Position numbers and translations under genes: made by a program. DNA of 64,000 bases from Hirundichthys speculiger (Eukaryota > Chordata > Actinopteri > Beloniformes > Exocoetidae), in assembly GCA_018398805.1 (NCBI GenBank), contig JAGFBZ010000577.1, forward strand, positions 186,001 to 250,000, given 5' to 3'. Shown in pieces: positions 26,190-38,409 of the stretch. The notes under the pieces were generated by a model that worked only from the letters and a program-made list of their open reading frames with translations, was not told the origin of the DNA and ran no database searches. Within the stretch, counting starts at the first letter, position 1. Every line of letters starts with the position of its first letter.

Positions 26190-26850
26190 GACTGACTCTT
26201 AGCAAATGCTACTGGCTTCCATCTCACTGCCCAAGTCCAGTCTGGATTGGGTCAAAGAAGTAGCTCAAATATACTCCACCAAGTCCTCACAACAAAGTGC
26301 TGAACCCTAACAACAGAAGAGCCTGCAGCCCAGATGCTGGATGTTCCTCCACCTGCTGCTGTCACCGCTAGTGAGGAGGATTTTTTTTTCCTCTGATTAG
26401 CTTCCCACTGCTACAGCTGATGTGCCCATGTCAGTAGAAACTGAGAGAACGTCTCGTTTTAATTCTGTCCGTAGAAGGGAAACTTGCACCAGTTTCAAAC
26501 AACTGAGAAAACTGCACTCAGCTGTAACACACAAATACCTACCAGAAAAAAGACTTCAGTCTTGGGAACCTTGTGCTCACCCCGAAACTCAGCTGCCTTG
26601 GTGATGGATGCTTTCAGGATGGATGCTTCTCTTGATGCACTTCAACAGATATTTCAGTCAAGAGGGTTGTGAAGAAGGCAAAGTCCCAGCATCGGATCAT
26701 GAGTAATCTTGAGGTCTGAATTGTTAGTGCCTCATAAGTGTTCTCAGTTCTGTTCATTCCAAAGGCCTCACTTGGTTACTAGATACTTCTGTTGGATATT
26801 TGGCAGTAACAGGCTTTCCAATGGGTGTGTTTGATATAGGTGAGCTTGTG
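26190..26850. other. Unannotated stretch
   Basis: I see no recognisable repeat or exon. A T run of about 27 bases closes the interval at 26858-26884. Confidence 0.4.
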
Positions 26851-26857
26851 GAAGGTA

Positions 26858-26884
26858 TTTTTTTTTTTTTTTTTTTTTTTTTTA
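26858..26884. repeat. T homopolymer
   Basis: About 27 consecutive T residues, possibly the tail of a minus-strand retroposed copy. Confidence 0.9.
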
Positions 26885-26962
26885 AGTTGGATTGAAATGA
26901 CTTCTGTTCTTCTCTGTGGTCTGCTGGGGTAGCAGCGGTTGAGCCAGCGACACAAACAGACC

Positions 26963-27222
26963 AAATAAACTGATAAAGAAGGCTGGCTCTGTCATTGGCT
27001 ACGGACAGGAGAGACTGGAAGCTGTGGTGGAGAGGAGGATGCTGAACAAACTGTTAGCTATCATGGATAACCCCGACCAGCCTCTTAACCGGATGCTGGA
27101 TGGACAGCAGAGCTCCTTCTCCAAAAGACTCATACAGCTCCATTGTTATCGGGACTGTTATAGGAAGTCCTTCCTACTTCAGGCCACAACCCTGTACAAC
27201 ACATCATCTCTGTGTGACAGAT
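26963..27222 (+). pseudogene. C-terminal end of a LINE ORF2
   Basis: The frame reads IKKAGSVIGYGQERLEAVVE, then ERRMLNKLLAIMDNPDQPLN and RKSFLLQATTLYNTSS before a stop near 27222. This arrangement (KAGSV, RRML-KL-IMDN, RYR-SFLP-A-LYN) is the C terminus of L2/CR1/Rex1-type non-LTR ORF2 proteins in fish. No reverse transcriptase remains upstream, so it is a 5'-truncated copy. Confidence 0.7.
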
Positions 27223-27263
27223 AATACTATATGACCTGCTCTAAAGTTTCTAAAGTTTCTAGT

Positions 27264-27313
27264 TTAGAGAGAGAGAGAGAGAGATTAGAGAGAGAGAGAG
27301 AAGAGAGAGAGAC

Positions 27314-27369
<56 letters not shown>

Positions 27370-27401
27370 TATATATATATATATACTATATATATATATA
27401 T

Positions 27402-27477
<76 letters not shown>

Positions 27478-27478
27478 T
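27264..27478. repeat. (GA)n then (TA)n microsatellite
   Basis: A GAGA tract with a few breaks (27266-27311) is followed by about 160 bases of near-perfect TA repeats with occasional C or G interruptions. It starts about 40 bases after the LINE C-terminal fragment. Long TA tracts can extrude cruciforms. Confidence 0.95.
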
Positions 27479-27479
27479 A

Positions 27480-28980
27480 GCCATGATAGTCTTTTTCATC
27501 TTTGGTGCTTGTAGCCAGGGAGGAAAACTTTGAAAGTGGACTCATCTAACCATAAAACATGCACTCTCTATCTGCATGTGAGATGAGCGTAAAGGCCCGG
27601 AGGACTTTTCTGTGCAAAAGCTGGTCTGTGGCTTCCTCCGTCTGCTCTACTGTTTCAGGTTATATTTCAGTATGCAGCGAAGGACTGTGGTGACACTGGT
27701 TTTCCAAGGTTTACTGTGTTTAAAATTCTGAATCTTTTCACAACAGACACTGGAACAATGCAGCAAGTGCCAACACTGTGATAAGTACTGATAAATATTC
27801 ATGTTGTGCATTTCTACATAGTTTGAAGCACTGGTAACAGGAGTCTTTATCTCACTCAAAAGACAAAAACACAAGCAGGCTGGTATTTCACTAATAAATG
27901 CAACTGATCAAATTCATGTTTTTCTATATTTACCACTGCAATAGTAATAGTAGATTAAGATGCAACAGACTGGAAATTTTAATACTGCTAAGTTACTTCC
28001 TTTGAAATCTCAAAAGGATGAAAATGTTTCTTTCTTGATTGAAAATATTTCTCAATTGAATCTTCGGATTGCTTCTCAGCATATCAACTTTCCCTTAATG
28101 ATTTCTGACTCCCAGTGCATTTGCTTTAGGAAATAACTGTTGAATGTAATGAGAATCCATATGCCTGAGCAGTGAAACAAGAACTCATTAATCAGCATCA
28201 TATCATGGAGGATTTCACTCCAAACAGCTATACGCTTATTAAGTATTCATAGGTCAGACTACTTATGGTACAAAAAGATTTGTATAATTTAAAGTACAAA
28301 CACATTGGAATTGGTCTGAACATGTTTCTGCGGGTCTGCAACAGGAGACTTCATGAGGCCAAAAGGTTTTGCACATGAACTGCACATCCAGTATAATCGT
28401 GATTAAATAAGACAGGTTTCTAATGGTGGACAGAATACTTCAAACAACAACAACCCGGTGTGGTGGGATTAACACATTTGATCAAAGATATGAAGTTGAA
28501 TAAGATTCCCGAAAGCTAGTTATTTTAATAAGTAATGAATCCTCTATAAGGAAGAACAGACTACGTTGCAGTAGTCATAGCAGTCAAGCCGTGGAATAGA
28601 AAAGCTACCATGCAAAAGATAGTGATGAATTATTATAACTTGGACTTAGGTCCAAAATCAGCTGCTTTTAGGTTAACTCTAGACTTGTTAAAGAAAAAAG
28701 CTTCATGAAGCTTTATTGTTTGCAACTCTTTTTAATGTCAAGTTAAAGCTAAATGAAGGCTTATACCCAAGTGAAAGTTGTGAGTTCATATGACCACGAT
28801 CAGTTTATTGGGCTGGACTTTGAAATTTTACGGGGTCTTTGCTTTATCTTTTACCAGTCTTGCAGGTATCTTCCATCTTGAATTTAGGACTTTTACCTCA
28901 TATTTGACAGATGTTCCTGTACACTATTCCAGCTACTTGGTTATGATATTCTGAGTGCACATGCAACTTGCGCCCTGCTG
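27480..28980. other. Gene-free stretch
   Basis: No exon, repeat family or RNA gene could be supported in this AT-rich interval. Confidence 0.45.
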
Positions 28981-28984
28981 TTAT

Positions 28985-30215
28985 TTGTTGGATAGTCTCA
29001 TAGACATCTTTTAACAGACTGGCCCTCTGGGGTCTTGTCTGGTATCACTGGTGCGCTCAGGATCAGTTCCTGTGCTGCTATGATTTATGCCTCACTGCTA
29101 TTGTTCAGACCAGGCTTTTCTAGCCATTTGTAGGTACTTCTTAATATCAGTCACTCCTTCAATTTGCTGGTGGTGCATGGCATCCAAAGGCTCCTCCTTC
29201 CATGGTGATTCATCCTCTCTCTCTTCTTCTTTATTGGGTTTTTTGCTGCTTTACACACTTAGCAGTGCATTGGTCGAGGCCATCCTCTGGATGTATTTGT
29301 AAATCCTCATTGTTTCATCCTGGATGCTGTTCTTCCTTCCACTCAACATAAGCCTCAGGGTGCTGTACTTGGGGTGGACCTTCTCTCCATGTCTTCTCCT
29401 TCCAGGTTATTATACCAGTTGCATATCTGTTTATTAGCAGGACATACATGCGGATGGCTTGCACCTTTTTGTTTTTTCTCCATTCAGCTTGATCATGCCA
29501 AAGTCTGAGAAGCACTACATTTTAAAATGGATTTTGCCTCTCTTTGATACATTACACAGTAATGATGATACACAGTATTGCCTGGGGGTGTGGATAAGTG
29601 AGTGGATGCCTCGCTCATTTGTGGCGTACAGCTTGATCTCATGCATGTAGAGGAAGTGGCTGATGGTTACCCCACTTTAGAACCAGTGTCCGACATGTGA
29701 GCTGGTATCGGTAGATGCTATAATCGCTATCTGTAGGTCACTCATCCATGATCTGGCATACAACCGTAGTGAGGCCAGAGCATCCCTTTTAGTATTTACT
29801 ACTACTCTCTACCTGTGCAACTGATTTTGAATCGGTCTGTAGAGGCGTTTCTCACAGTCTTAATGTGTTTTTGATGAAGGCTGTTAATCTTCTTTTGATG
29901 TCAGCGTGCGGGGAACCCATCCAGTCCATACATCCATCTGAAATACCAGTCTCGCGCCACCACCGTTCGCAGCAGCCTGTGATTGGCACCTCTGGCATTG
30001 CTTTCAATTCCCTTCTGGGCTTAGCTCATGTGTGGACCCATGTGTCTGCTTATCTACGCCACTATGATGCCTGACAGGAGCGACCATGTTGTGGAGATGA
30101 TCTGTCACGATCAGGACACTACAGCCCAACTCTGTCTTGGATGTCTGCCATTGTGATAGGGCTTCCATACGTCTCTTCATCAGGTGTTGGAAACAGTGCC
30201 CTTTGTTCAAAAAAG
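28985..30215 (-). pseudogene. R4-like non-LTR retrotransposon remnant
   Basis: Minus-strand frames carry ordered pieces of one fish retrotransposon ORF. Near 29640 the region before and at the polymerase active site reads VTISHFLYMHEIKLYATNER, where the family normally has YMDD, so the catalytic aspartates are altered. Downstream come RYATGIITWKEK (about 29395-29430), the HPE-type block, QDETMRIYKYIQRM (29272-29315), PWKEEPLDAMHHQQIEGVTD (29150-29210) and a DPR-type cysteine region near 29030. Many stops and frameshifts are present. The assignment to the R4/Dong/Rex6 group is from recognised wording and is less certain than the retrotransposon call. Confidence 0.6.
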
Positions 30216-30219
30216 AAAG

Positions 30220-31820
30220 AAAGACAGAAAGAACAGATTTATTGGTTTACAGTTACTAACATCATTACCCAGAAGGCACATCTAAATTAATATGGTTTCT
30301 TACATACTATTTTATGAATCTTCAACTGCATTATATCCTGTCGTGAAAAAAATAAATAAAAGGTTTATTACATAAAGTGAGAAGCTGTACCAAAGGGAAA
30401 TAAAGAAGACTGTTTCAACAAATAACAGAACAAAAAACGAGTCCAATATTTACTTTGAATCGGATCTTGTAATAGTGGCTGTTAAAAAATGAGGAAGATT
30501 CTTCTCCCATGTTGTCACATGACTGAACACTTGGGTTCTTTCTTTTTTTTTTTTTTTTTTAATCTAGCGTCACACAAATATGCAGCAGTCCGTATTGTCT
30601 TTCCAAGACAATAAGACAAGTGTGTTTGCACATAGTTACATGAGAAGATAAAAAAAAATATTTGTTCTATTCTGTGGTCTTGGGGAAAGAAAGGGCTGAA
30701 CAGGAGTCTGTCAGAAAACGTTGCAGTGGATTGCATAATCCCGAGCAGGCAGATTTGAATAAGATTACCGCATAAAGGTCTTATAACTCACCAGTTTTTA
30801 CTGAGTTGGTTGTTCCAAAATGAATAAAAGAAGTTGCACTTTTGTCAAGAAATCCACATGTTGCAAATGCTTTTTTATTTTTCTATAGAGGTGGAAATGG
30901 AATGTATTTATTTCATTGTGTTCTTTAAACACAATGGCTGCAACAGTTTTGTTTTTTTTTCATTTTTCTTGCGTAAGTCATTCAATAAGGTGATTTCCAG
31001 TTTCAAATAGTATGGGCACACTTTTAAGTTCCTTATTATGTCAGAAAGGAAGCCTTTTCCACAGACCTTTTGCATTATTAATGTACATCACACGTGTAAC
31101 CCAAACATTTAAATCTTTTCCTGACAGAATTACTTTGGCAGATGGAAGCATGGAGCACACACTACATATATTAGACATTGCCTTTGGACTGGGACTGTTA
31201 TGGCAAAATGAAGACATACAATGACGCCCTCATTTTGATAGTTTTATGTAGCGGAAAGAAAATTGTATTCCTCTCACATTGTACATCTGTTCTGGCAGTG
31301 ACAAGATGATTTCCTGTGGGGGATTTTTGCCTCTCTTTCAAAACCAGGTGGATTGACTGATAGGGGGCTTTGAATCGTAGACTCAATTTGCCTTCTTAAA
31401 TATCCAAAAGAAATAAGACACGAGTGCAACAGAAATTATTTGCAAATTGCACACTCAGAGGTCATTTTGAAAAAAAATGAATGTAGATTAGAATCGGGAG
31501 AGTGTGCTATTAAAATTAATTATCAAAATTCAAAAAGCTCAGGTAAAGAAGTTAGTGGAGGGATCAGCGGCCTGGGGTGCTGTGGACGATGATATACGAG
31601 AAGAGTTGCATCATTCCAGTCATTAAAATGAACAAAGACCAAGTAAATGTCCTCACCATTATTTTGCTTTCAGAAATAGAGCCAAAGTTGACTCTTTTGG
31701 GAACCATTTAGGGAAATTATGACTGCAGAATAATATGAGAATATATAAGTGAGAAACTGGTAAGTGCTGGTACTATCAATTGTAGTTTGTAAACCCATGT
31801 TAAACAGGGAACAGTTAAAG
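30220..31820. other. Gene-free stretch
   Basis: Apart from T runs at 30541-30560 and 30950-30960 I see nothing that can be assigned. Confidence 0.45.
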
Positions 31821-31827
31821 ATTTGGG

Positions 31828-32665
31828 CCCCGATCATACACTTCTCACTAGCCACTACCCACTAACCGCTACCCGCAAATTGCGGGTTTAAGAACCTCAG
31901 CTAACCGCTAATGCAATCTTCCGCTCCCTAAAGCCACTACCCATTATGCCGACTCCCTTACTCACACTGTAGGTGTGGCAATGGGCCTGCCTTTTGCCCT
32001 TTCCGCAAACTTTTTATCTTGCGATTGCGGGTACCAGCAACCCGCAACCCACATGTCGGTGCGTACAAGAGCGCATCCAAATGGCATCAATGTGCATCCA
32101 CCTGGTCACATGTGGACGTGCACAAACGGTTCTACCTCTTGAATTAACTCTTGTATAAAAAGCGCGATTTGGCCTCAGTTGAACCCCTGAGAAAATAGCA
32201 GATCGTCTTAAATGGCTTGCTCGCCAGTTAAACCATAGACAACCAGAGCGTGTTTACTGGGCGCCCACCAACTATCTGGGACTTTCAGGTTGCTGATAGG
32301 AATTTTCTGTGTAATTGTCTGTATATATCAATGCAGAGGAGGAGGAGGAAGGAAGAGGAGGGAGCTCTACAGCAGAGTCCCAGACGAGTTATGCATGAGA
32401 GCTGCTCCAATCTGGATGAAAAGATGCTCCATAGCGGCTTGCAGGTAGCACAACCTGCTCTTAAAGGCAATGGCTACTGACGCACTGATTGGTTTAACAG
32501 GTGGAACGCCCTAACCACTCCTATGCATAATATGGCGGGTAGCACAGGTGAGATAGCGGGTTTAGCAAGGTGGAAGATTGCGTTCTTTGCGGGAGAACGC
32601 CCCTCCCGCTACCTGCTATCCCTGAATAGCGGCTTTAGGAGATCTGGCGGAAGATCAGGCCACTG
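31828..32665. mobile_element. Harbinger-like GC-richer element
   Basis: The block starts GGGCCCCGATCATACAC and its right end, read inward, starts GGCCTGATCTTCCGCCAG, resembling the GGGCC-type ends of PIF/Harbinger elements. Variants of GCTACCCGC and CCGCTA recur near both ends, suggesting subterminal repeats. A TATA-like TATAAAA (32154-32160) precedes an ATG at 32211. A short open stretch follows (WLARQLNHRQPERVYWAPTN in one frame) but no transposase is recognisable. The class is inference and the target duplication is unclear. Confidence 0.4.
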
Positions 32666-32669
32666 GTCT

Positions 32670-35600
32670 TTTCTTAATAACATTTGTCCCAGAAGTACTG
32701 ATTTCAATGTAAATGAAAATTCGAAGTAAAACAAAACAAAATAAAACAGGAAATGTGAAATGGTAAACACAAAGATCTACTATGTTCACGAAAAAGCCAA
32801 AATGTTAATGGGTCGAGGATGGACTAGCAAGCCCTGTAATACTTTTCCCATACCATTTCCCTCAGTGGAGTTCAGATTAATCATTGCATTATTTGACCTA
32901 CCTTTACACATTGAATTGAACTGAATTTAATAATACTTACTAAATTTCCAAAGGGAATTTTTGAAGGGAAATGACCTGTGTGAACTGTAGAATGTGTCTT
33001 AGGATGGGGAGATCAAGGTAATCTTTGTAACCACTTCATCACACCTGAAATTGACATCCTCATGGTCTTTTGATAACTTGCTTACAGGTACCAGTTTAGT
33101 GGTGTGCATGCAGCTGATTTACAGTAAATGCTCATTACTGTGACATGAATGGAAAGTTACGGCATGTTTAAATTATTTTTGATGTTGACATTTTTTTTAA
33201 ATTAACAGAGTGATTGTACTAATCAGGGACAATGTCAGAACCAACATTGATGCTATTATAACATGACTACACTGATTCCCCTAGTTAGGAATAATCATAG
33301 AAATGATGTGTTTCTAAATAACATGAATATTTTGACTCACAGAAGTTGTGTGCTTAAACGAGAAATGAGCCAAAACATATTTGATACTGAGGAAAGCTGT
33401 GTAGTTTTAAAATTGGTCAGAAAATCAAAGGCGAGCTTACTGGTGATGACTCTTAAGTAACAAGGCGATAAAAAAATAGGAATGTAATAGGGATGTAATT
33501 AGAATGTCATTTTTGGGTGTGCTTTTTGGTATGCTTTGTCACCTCAGGCTCAATAATGAGTATTTTAGTTTAAAGCACCTGTATCACACTGTTTTAATAG
33601 CTACATGCATGGTATACATGGCACAGCAGTACTGATAATATCACATCCAGCATCAACAGGGAACTCAGGTGAACTCTCTCAGAAATGACAGAAACTTACA
33701 GCCAATAATTAAGCATCTGGGATTCGTAGGTGCTCCTTCACAGTAAAACGTCAATGTTCCTGTTGCAACACCTATGCTGTCTTCTTATCAATGCTACAAA
33801 TCTATACATTTTACTTCCCATCTTAGCAAATATCTGGAATCATTGGTGTATTCCCATCTGAGTTACAGCCAATAAGAGAACAAGGAAAGAGCTAATGTTA
33901 CTGTGAGGAAGGGAATCCCATGAAACAAGGAGATACTGTAACCTTTCAGTGAAAACTCAATGTGCCAGACAACATTTTAAGTGGGTAACTGCAATTTTTA
34001 AATCACCTCTTGCTCTCTGTATCTCACAATCCCTGTTCCCCTGTGCTAATCTATTTCCCATCTTCTGTCTTTTCTTTTTTTGTTTATGTTGTGAACAAAT
34101 CATAGCATGCAACTTCATTGCTGTGTCATGCTTAGGTTCATTTTCAAACAAACAACTTCTGTTTTGCACTCGGCCATTATGTTTTACCCACATGTTTTGT
34201 TGACAAAATGAGGCTTGGAGATTATTGGGGGGACCAAATCACTGCCAGATTATTTAGTATGTGATCCCTAAATTGGGTTGCAAAATGGATAAGTCACAAG
34301 CTCTAAGGGCAAACACACTGCCTCAAGATCACCGGATTCGCGTCCATCAAAAAAAAAAAAAAAACAACTACATACAGTGCCAAAGAGAAAAAACCACTAA
34401 AAAAATTCAGCAAATATTATATATTGGTTGATATTAGTCTTGCTTCCACCCCAGTGGAGACAAATCTTAGCAAATAAAGGAATTAAATATGATTCAGAAG
34501 TGATATTTCTTCTATATTGGTTAGTATACTTGTTATATCTAAGTCATTCCTTGAAGCTTCACTGAGAGTTACATAAAATAGTTCTTCAAGTAGAATGTAT
34601 GACTTCATGCAGAGATTATTAAAATGACACAGGAATGGGTACTCATTATTAAGACAAAGCACCTACACTGCCTTCACTAAATGGAGACCTCACAAAGATG
34701 AAAATACATCAGCACTACCTTATTTTGCTGTTGCTCTCTTGCAGTTTTGTAATGAATTTGTTTTGACCATTTTAATCATTAGTCTTTTACACAACATTTA
34801 TTTGCAACTCTGCATAAATGGTCTCTTTACCCCTACATTTACTGTGCAAATACAGCATAACACATCCATAAGAGCTACCCTGCAAACATACTGATTTAAA
34901 CCCTTGCTAAAAGTAACAAGAAAAATAAAATCAAATAATGGATTGAAAAATGGGGCAAATATAGGAAACCAGGCAAGGCTTACAAAAAAGTAATTTTTCA
35001 AAACAAAAACATATCTGCAAAGCCTAATTTTTTTCTTGTTTCTTTCTTTAACTATTTTTATTAAATTCTGCTGTCTTCAAGGAATGCTTCTTGGCACAAA
35101 ACAACCTTTTTTCTGCATTCACTCCTATATACATTCACATTTAGTAAGTAGCTGAGGTTATCCATAAAGTAAAATATATGTTATACATATCCCTCCCTCG
35201 GGTTCAGTGTTCAGTGATCAGTGAGAGATCTTTATCAAAATGATCCAATGTGTTTGAAAAATCAATGCCAAGGTTGATGTAAAGCTGTGTTATATAGACT
35301 CATTTGTTCCTTTAATTGGCTTAATGATCAATTCATTTTAATTACTCTTACATGTTACTGCTTAGTTAGCCCAGAATAAATGGAAGTGGTATGATTGCTC
35401 TATAAATGACCATTGACAAGAGTAAAATCAAAGAACAAGCAGTGCTGATAATTCTTGGAAGCAAAGGCAATTCTGGCTGCGTAAAGATATTAAAGAGACA
35501 TTACCAGTGTGAGGCATGGATGAACAAGGGAGCAGAATAAACAATGGAGTGCTTTTCATTTGTTTTAACATTTTCAGTGATTGTGTTTTAAACACTTTAC

Positions 35601-35860
35601 AATCATCAGTATCATCTGTATCCTGCTGAATACATACTATGAGAGTTAAAGGGCTACTGCAACACAACCAACATAACAGACATGCAGGAATTGCTTATTA
35701 CTTAATATCACTATGTCACACAACAACAATCAATTAGCTCACAGAGCTAAAATGAACATCATGGCTCATAGAATCTGACCCCTCACTCATACAAATGTAT
35801 TAGAATCATTAACAACATTGCCCTCCTCTGATTTTGAACAGGGTGATGTCAAGCGTTGCT
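32670..35860. other. Gene-free stretch
   Basis: Long AT-rich unique DNA. At 34284-34365 a piece with GGATTCGCGTCC followed by A residues could be a decayed SINE with a B-box and A tail, but no clear A-box is left. No exon is supported. Confidence 0.4.
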
Positions 35861-35866
35861 GAATTT

Positions 35867-37190
35867 TATTATTATTATTACCTTTATTTAAACTCGGAGA
35901 TACATTGAGGTAGAGACCTCATTTACAATGCAGCTGAGTGAAACAACAATAACAAAAATAAAGGCACTTAGACACAAAAAAATGCCAAAGAGAAACTTAC
36001 ATAAAAGTGATGACAAGAATTTAAAAACACAATAAAATTATGATTAAAATGTAAAAAAAATAAATAAAAACATGAATAATTAAAATTTAATTTAAATTTA
36101 GTTAAAATGTAGAAACAATAATCAGGTAAAACAGGAACAGCTAGAAGTAAAATATGATACAGTTAAAGATTTAAATTGCCCTATGGATAAAAATGATGAA
36201 AGCTTTAAATAGTTCTGCATGCTATTCCAAGTTGCAGGTGCACAATATGAAAAACTGGATTTTCCAAGTTCAGTAAAAACAGCTGGCACCTGCAGCGTAA
36301 TCCAATCACGAGACCGAGTTTGATAAGAGCCCTCATTAAAAGAAAGCATGGAACTCATGTAAGGGGGTAAAAGACCAATAAGAGCTTTATAAATAAATAA
36401 AACCCAGTGTCTTTCACGTCTTACAGAAAGAGAGGGCCACCCAACATTAGAATACAAGTCACAATGATGGGTGTCATAGCTGTCTTCAGTGATGAATCTT
36501 AATGCAGAGTGGTAAACAGAGTCCAGGGGTTTAAGAGTCGCAGCAGAGGCATGCATGTACAAAATATCACCATAATCCAACACTGATAAAAAAGTTGCCT
36601 CAACAAGCATCTTCCTGCAATGTGGCGGAAATGAGAGCCTGTTTCTATAAAAGAAACCAATTGTATTTCTTAAAGATGTCACCAGCTTAGAAACATGATG
36701 TTTAAAGGTTAATTTATCATCTAAAAAGATACCAAGGTACTTGTATTCAGTGACCCTTTCAATATTTGTACCATAATTGGTAGAAATGATGAGATCATCA
36801 TGTATACTATTTTTTGATCTGGTGAACAACATGAATTTAGTTTTGCCTGCATTGAGTACCAGTTTATGATTATTGAGTGCAACTTGGAGATTAGAAAAGC
36901 AGTGTTGGAGGGAATTTATGGCTGAGTGTACATCATTGGCAATACAAAACAAAATGGTGTCATCTGCATAAAGATGAATATTACACCCAGTGACAGCTGA
37001 GGTAATATCATTGATGTAAATCGAAAACAGAATGGGCCCTAAAATTGAGCGTTGTGGCACACATTTTGCTAATTGGACATATTCAGATTTAACATCACCA
37101 ATAGCAACGCACTGCTGCCTGTCGCTAAGGTAACTCTTAAACCATTTAAAAGATAAGTTATCAAATCCAAGACTGTGTGGGTTCCCACAG
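35867..37190 (-). mobile_element. 5'-truncated LINE with reverse transcriptase C-terminal half
   Basis: The minus strand has an uninterrupted frame from 37190 to about 36122. It contains FKWFKSYLSDRQQCVAIGDV, then VPQRSILGPILFSIYINDI (the usual Gly of PQG is Arg), the palm motif LYADDTILF near 36990, GKTKFMLF and YKYLGIFLDDKL, followed by the thumb and a CAPATWNS-type C terminus. These are classic non-LTR reverse-transcriptase motifs. YADD is intact but the 5' half with endonuclease is missing and PQG is damaged. The 3' end ends in TTTAAATAAAGG and (TAA)n at 35868-35890. The frame continues upstream into a THAP-like exon, giving a 397-codon chimera. Confidence 0.85.
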
Positions 37191-38000
37191 TTAGTCCTGG
37201 CAAAGACAGGATCACCACTTGCATTGGCTTCAGTGTTGATCTTTTCCTTGTCAAAATGACAATAACATAGCCTGGAATTTCTGGTGAGGTTCGGCAAATT
37301 GACATTCTTCCTCATCTCATCCTTCCCTCTTGCCTAGTCAGTGCCTTTTATCTTCTCTGTGCAGAGAGGTCTTTACCCATGTCACATCACCCATGAAGGG
37401 ATAGATGAGTAGCTTCTTTGCTTTGGGGCTCTGTGATGTACACGCTGCAGCTTTACAGTAGTACACTATGATTCTTTGGAGGTAGAAAGTCACATAACAT
37501 ATATGTCTATTATCATTATATTATCATTATTATATTATCATATATTTCACATATTTGTCTGTGTCGCTTGTGACTAATGTGACTAATTTATATTGTGTGC
37601 AATATACATATACATAATTTATTGACATGTGCAATAACTTATCTTAGGTATAGTAATCACTACCAACATATCCCTTGTAAATAAAGTCAGAGTTATTATT
37701 TATTATTTATCATATATTCTCTATTGTGGTTATTGTTTGTTTTTATTGTTTTTATCTTATTTTATTGTTGTCATTTTCTCTTTTTTATTGCTATTTCCAC
37801 TTGCTGTTGTAACGATGTAAATTTCCCCATTGTGGGACAAATAAAGGAATATCTTATTTTATCTTATCTTATCTTTGTTTTGGCTTGTTGCTCTTTTTTA
37901 CCAGCAAAAAGCGCCAAACGCAACACGTCACTCCCCATGCTGCCACCGAGTGGATAATAAATAAGCAGCACTCTAGCAGCGATACTTGTGCAGTCTCTGT
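37190..38000 (-). pseudogene. THAP-like remnant, copy B, with nested LINE tail
   Basis: Minus-strand reading from about 37470 gives YYCKAAACTSQSPKAKK, LLIYPFMGDVTWVK, then a shift of frame and LTRNSRLCYCHFDKEKINTE near 37240-37300. C-x4-C, YPF, W, and C-x2-H-F are the THAP zinc-finger landmarks. All four zinc ligands are present, but stops and a frameshift separate them. The 5' flank to about 38000 matches copy A and ends with GCTGCCACCGAGTGGATA, also seen beside copy C. It is interrupted at 37560-37870 by a LINE tail. Downstream the frame passes into the truncated reverse transcriptase. Confidence 0.55.
37565..37873 (+). mobile_element. LINE 3' tail nested in THAP-like copy B
   Basis: The end GTAAATTTCCCCATTGTGGG, ACAAATAAAGGAATATC and (TTATC)n is the well-known 3' terminus of a fish non-LTR element. 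Comparison with copy A shows the interruption: copy A has the CTTGTTTTGGCTTG text continuous, while here about 300 bases separate CGCTTG from TTTTGGCTTG. It has no coding capacity left. Confidence 0.7.
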
Positions 38001-38073
38001 TGTGGGTCCGTTGTGTCATGGTGGAAGTGTTGCCCCCTTTAGCATTCGACAAAAGTTCAGCATCTCTACTCAA

Positions 38074-38215
38074 GTATCCATCCATCCAACCATCCATCTT
38101 TTATCTATGCCTGCTTAATCTTATTCAGGGTCATGGGGATCTGCTGGAGCCTATCCCAGCTCTCTTTGGGCAAAAGGCAGGGGTCCACCCTGGACAGGTC
38201 ACCAGTCTACTTAAG
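38074..38215. mobile_element. L2/CR1-like fish LINE tail
   Basis: CCATCCATCCAACCATC, GGTCATGGGGATCTGCTGGA, CCTATCCCAGCTCTCTTTGG and a CACCCTGGACAGGTCACCAG block match the copy at 43122-43262 almost base for base. Confidence 0.8.
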
Positions 38216-38251
38216 TATCAGCCAGTTGAATTATGACCACAGAGCTGGTGC

Positions 38252-38400
38252 TAAGTCAAGTCAAGTCAGGTGGAGTTTATTGTCATTTCAGCTATATACA
38301 AGTACGTAGCCGAAACAAAAAATTTCTCCTGGACCAAGGTGTTACACAAGACACAATACAACACAGAACTACACAGAAGTACAGGGACCACATAACGCTA
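38252..38400. mobile_element. Fish repeat with CAAGT head
   Basis: GTCAAGTCAAGTCAGGTGGA followed by TTTATTGTCATTTCAGCTAT and a TTTCTCCTGGACCAAGGTG block is a common teleost repeat, likely the reverse of a LINE tail. A (CTTGA)n run at 55208-55235 may be an end of the same class. Confidence 0.6.
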
Positions 38401-38409
38401 ACATAGACA

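Noticed and set aside
27231..27533. Open frames across the (GA)n(TA)n tract
   Set aside because: Repeat artefact.
36122..37315. A host gene encoding a 397-residue protein
   Set aside because: The content is a THAP-like remnant plus a truncated LINE polymerase with a damaged PQG motif.
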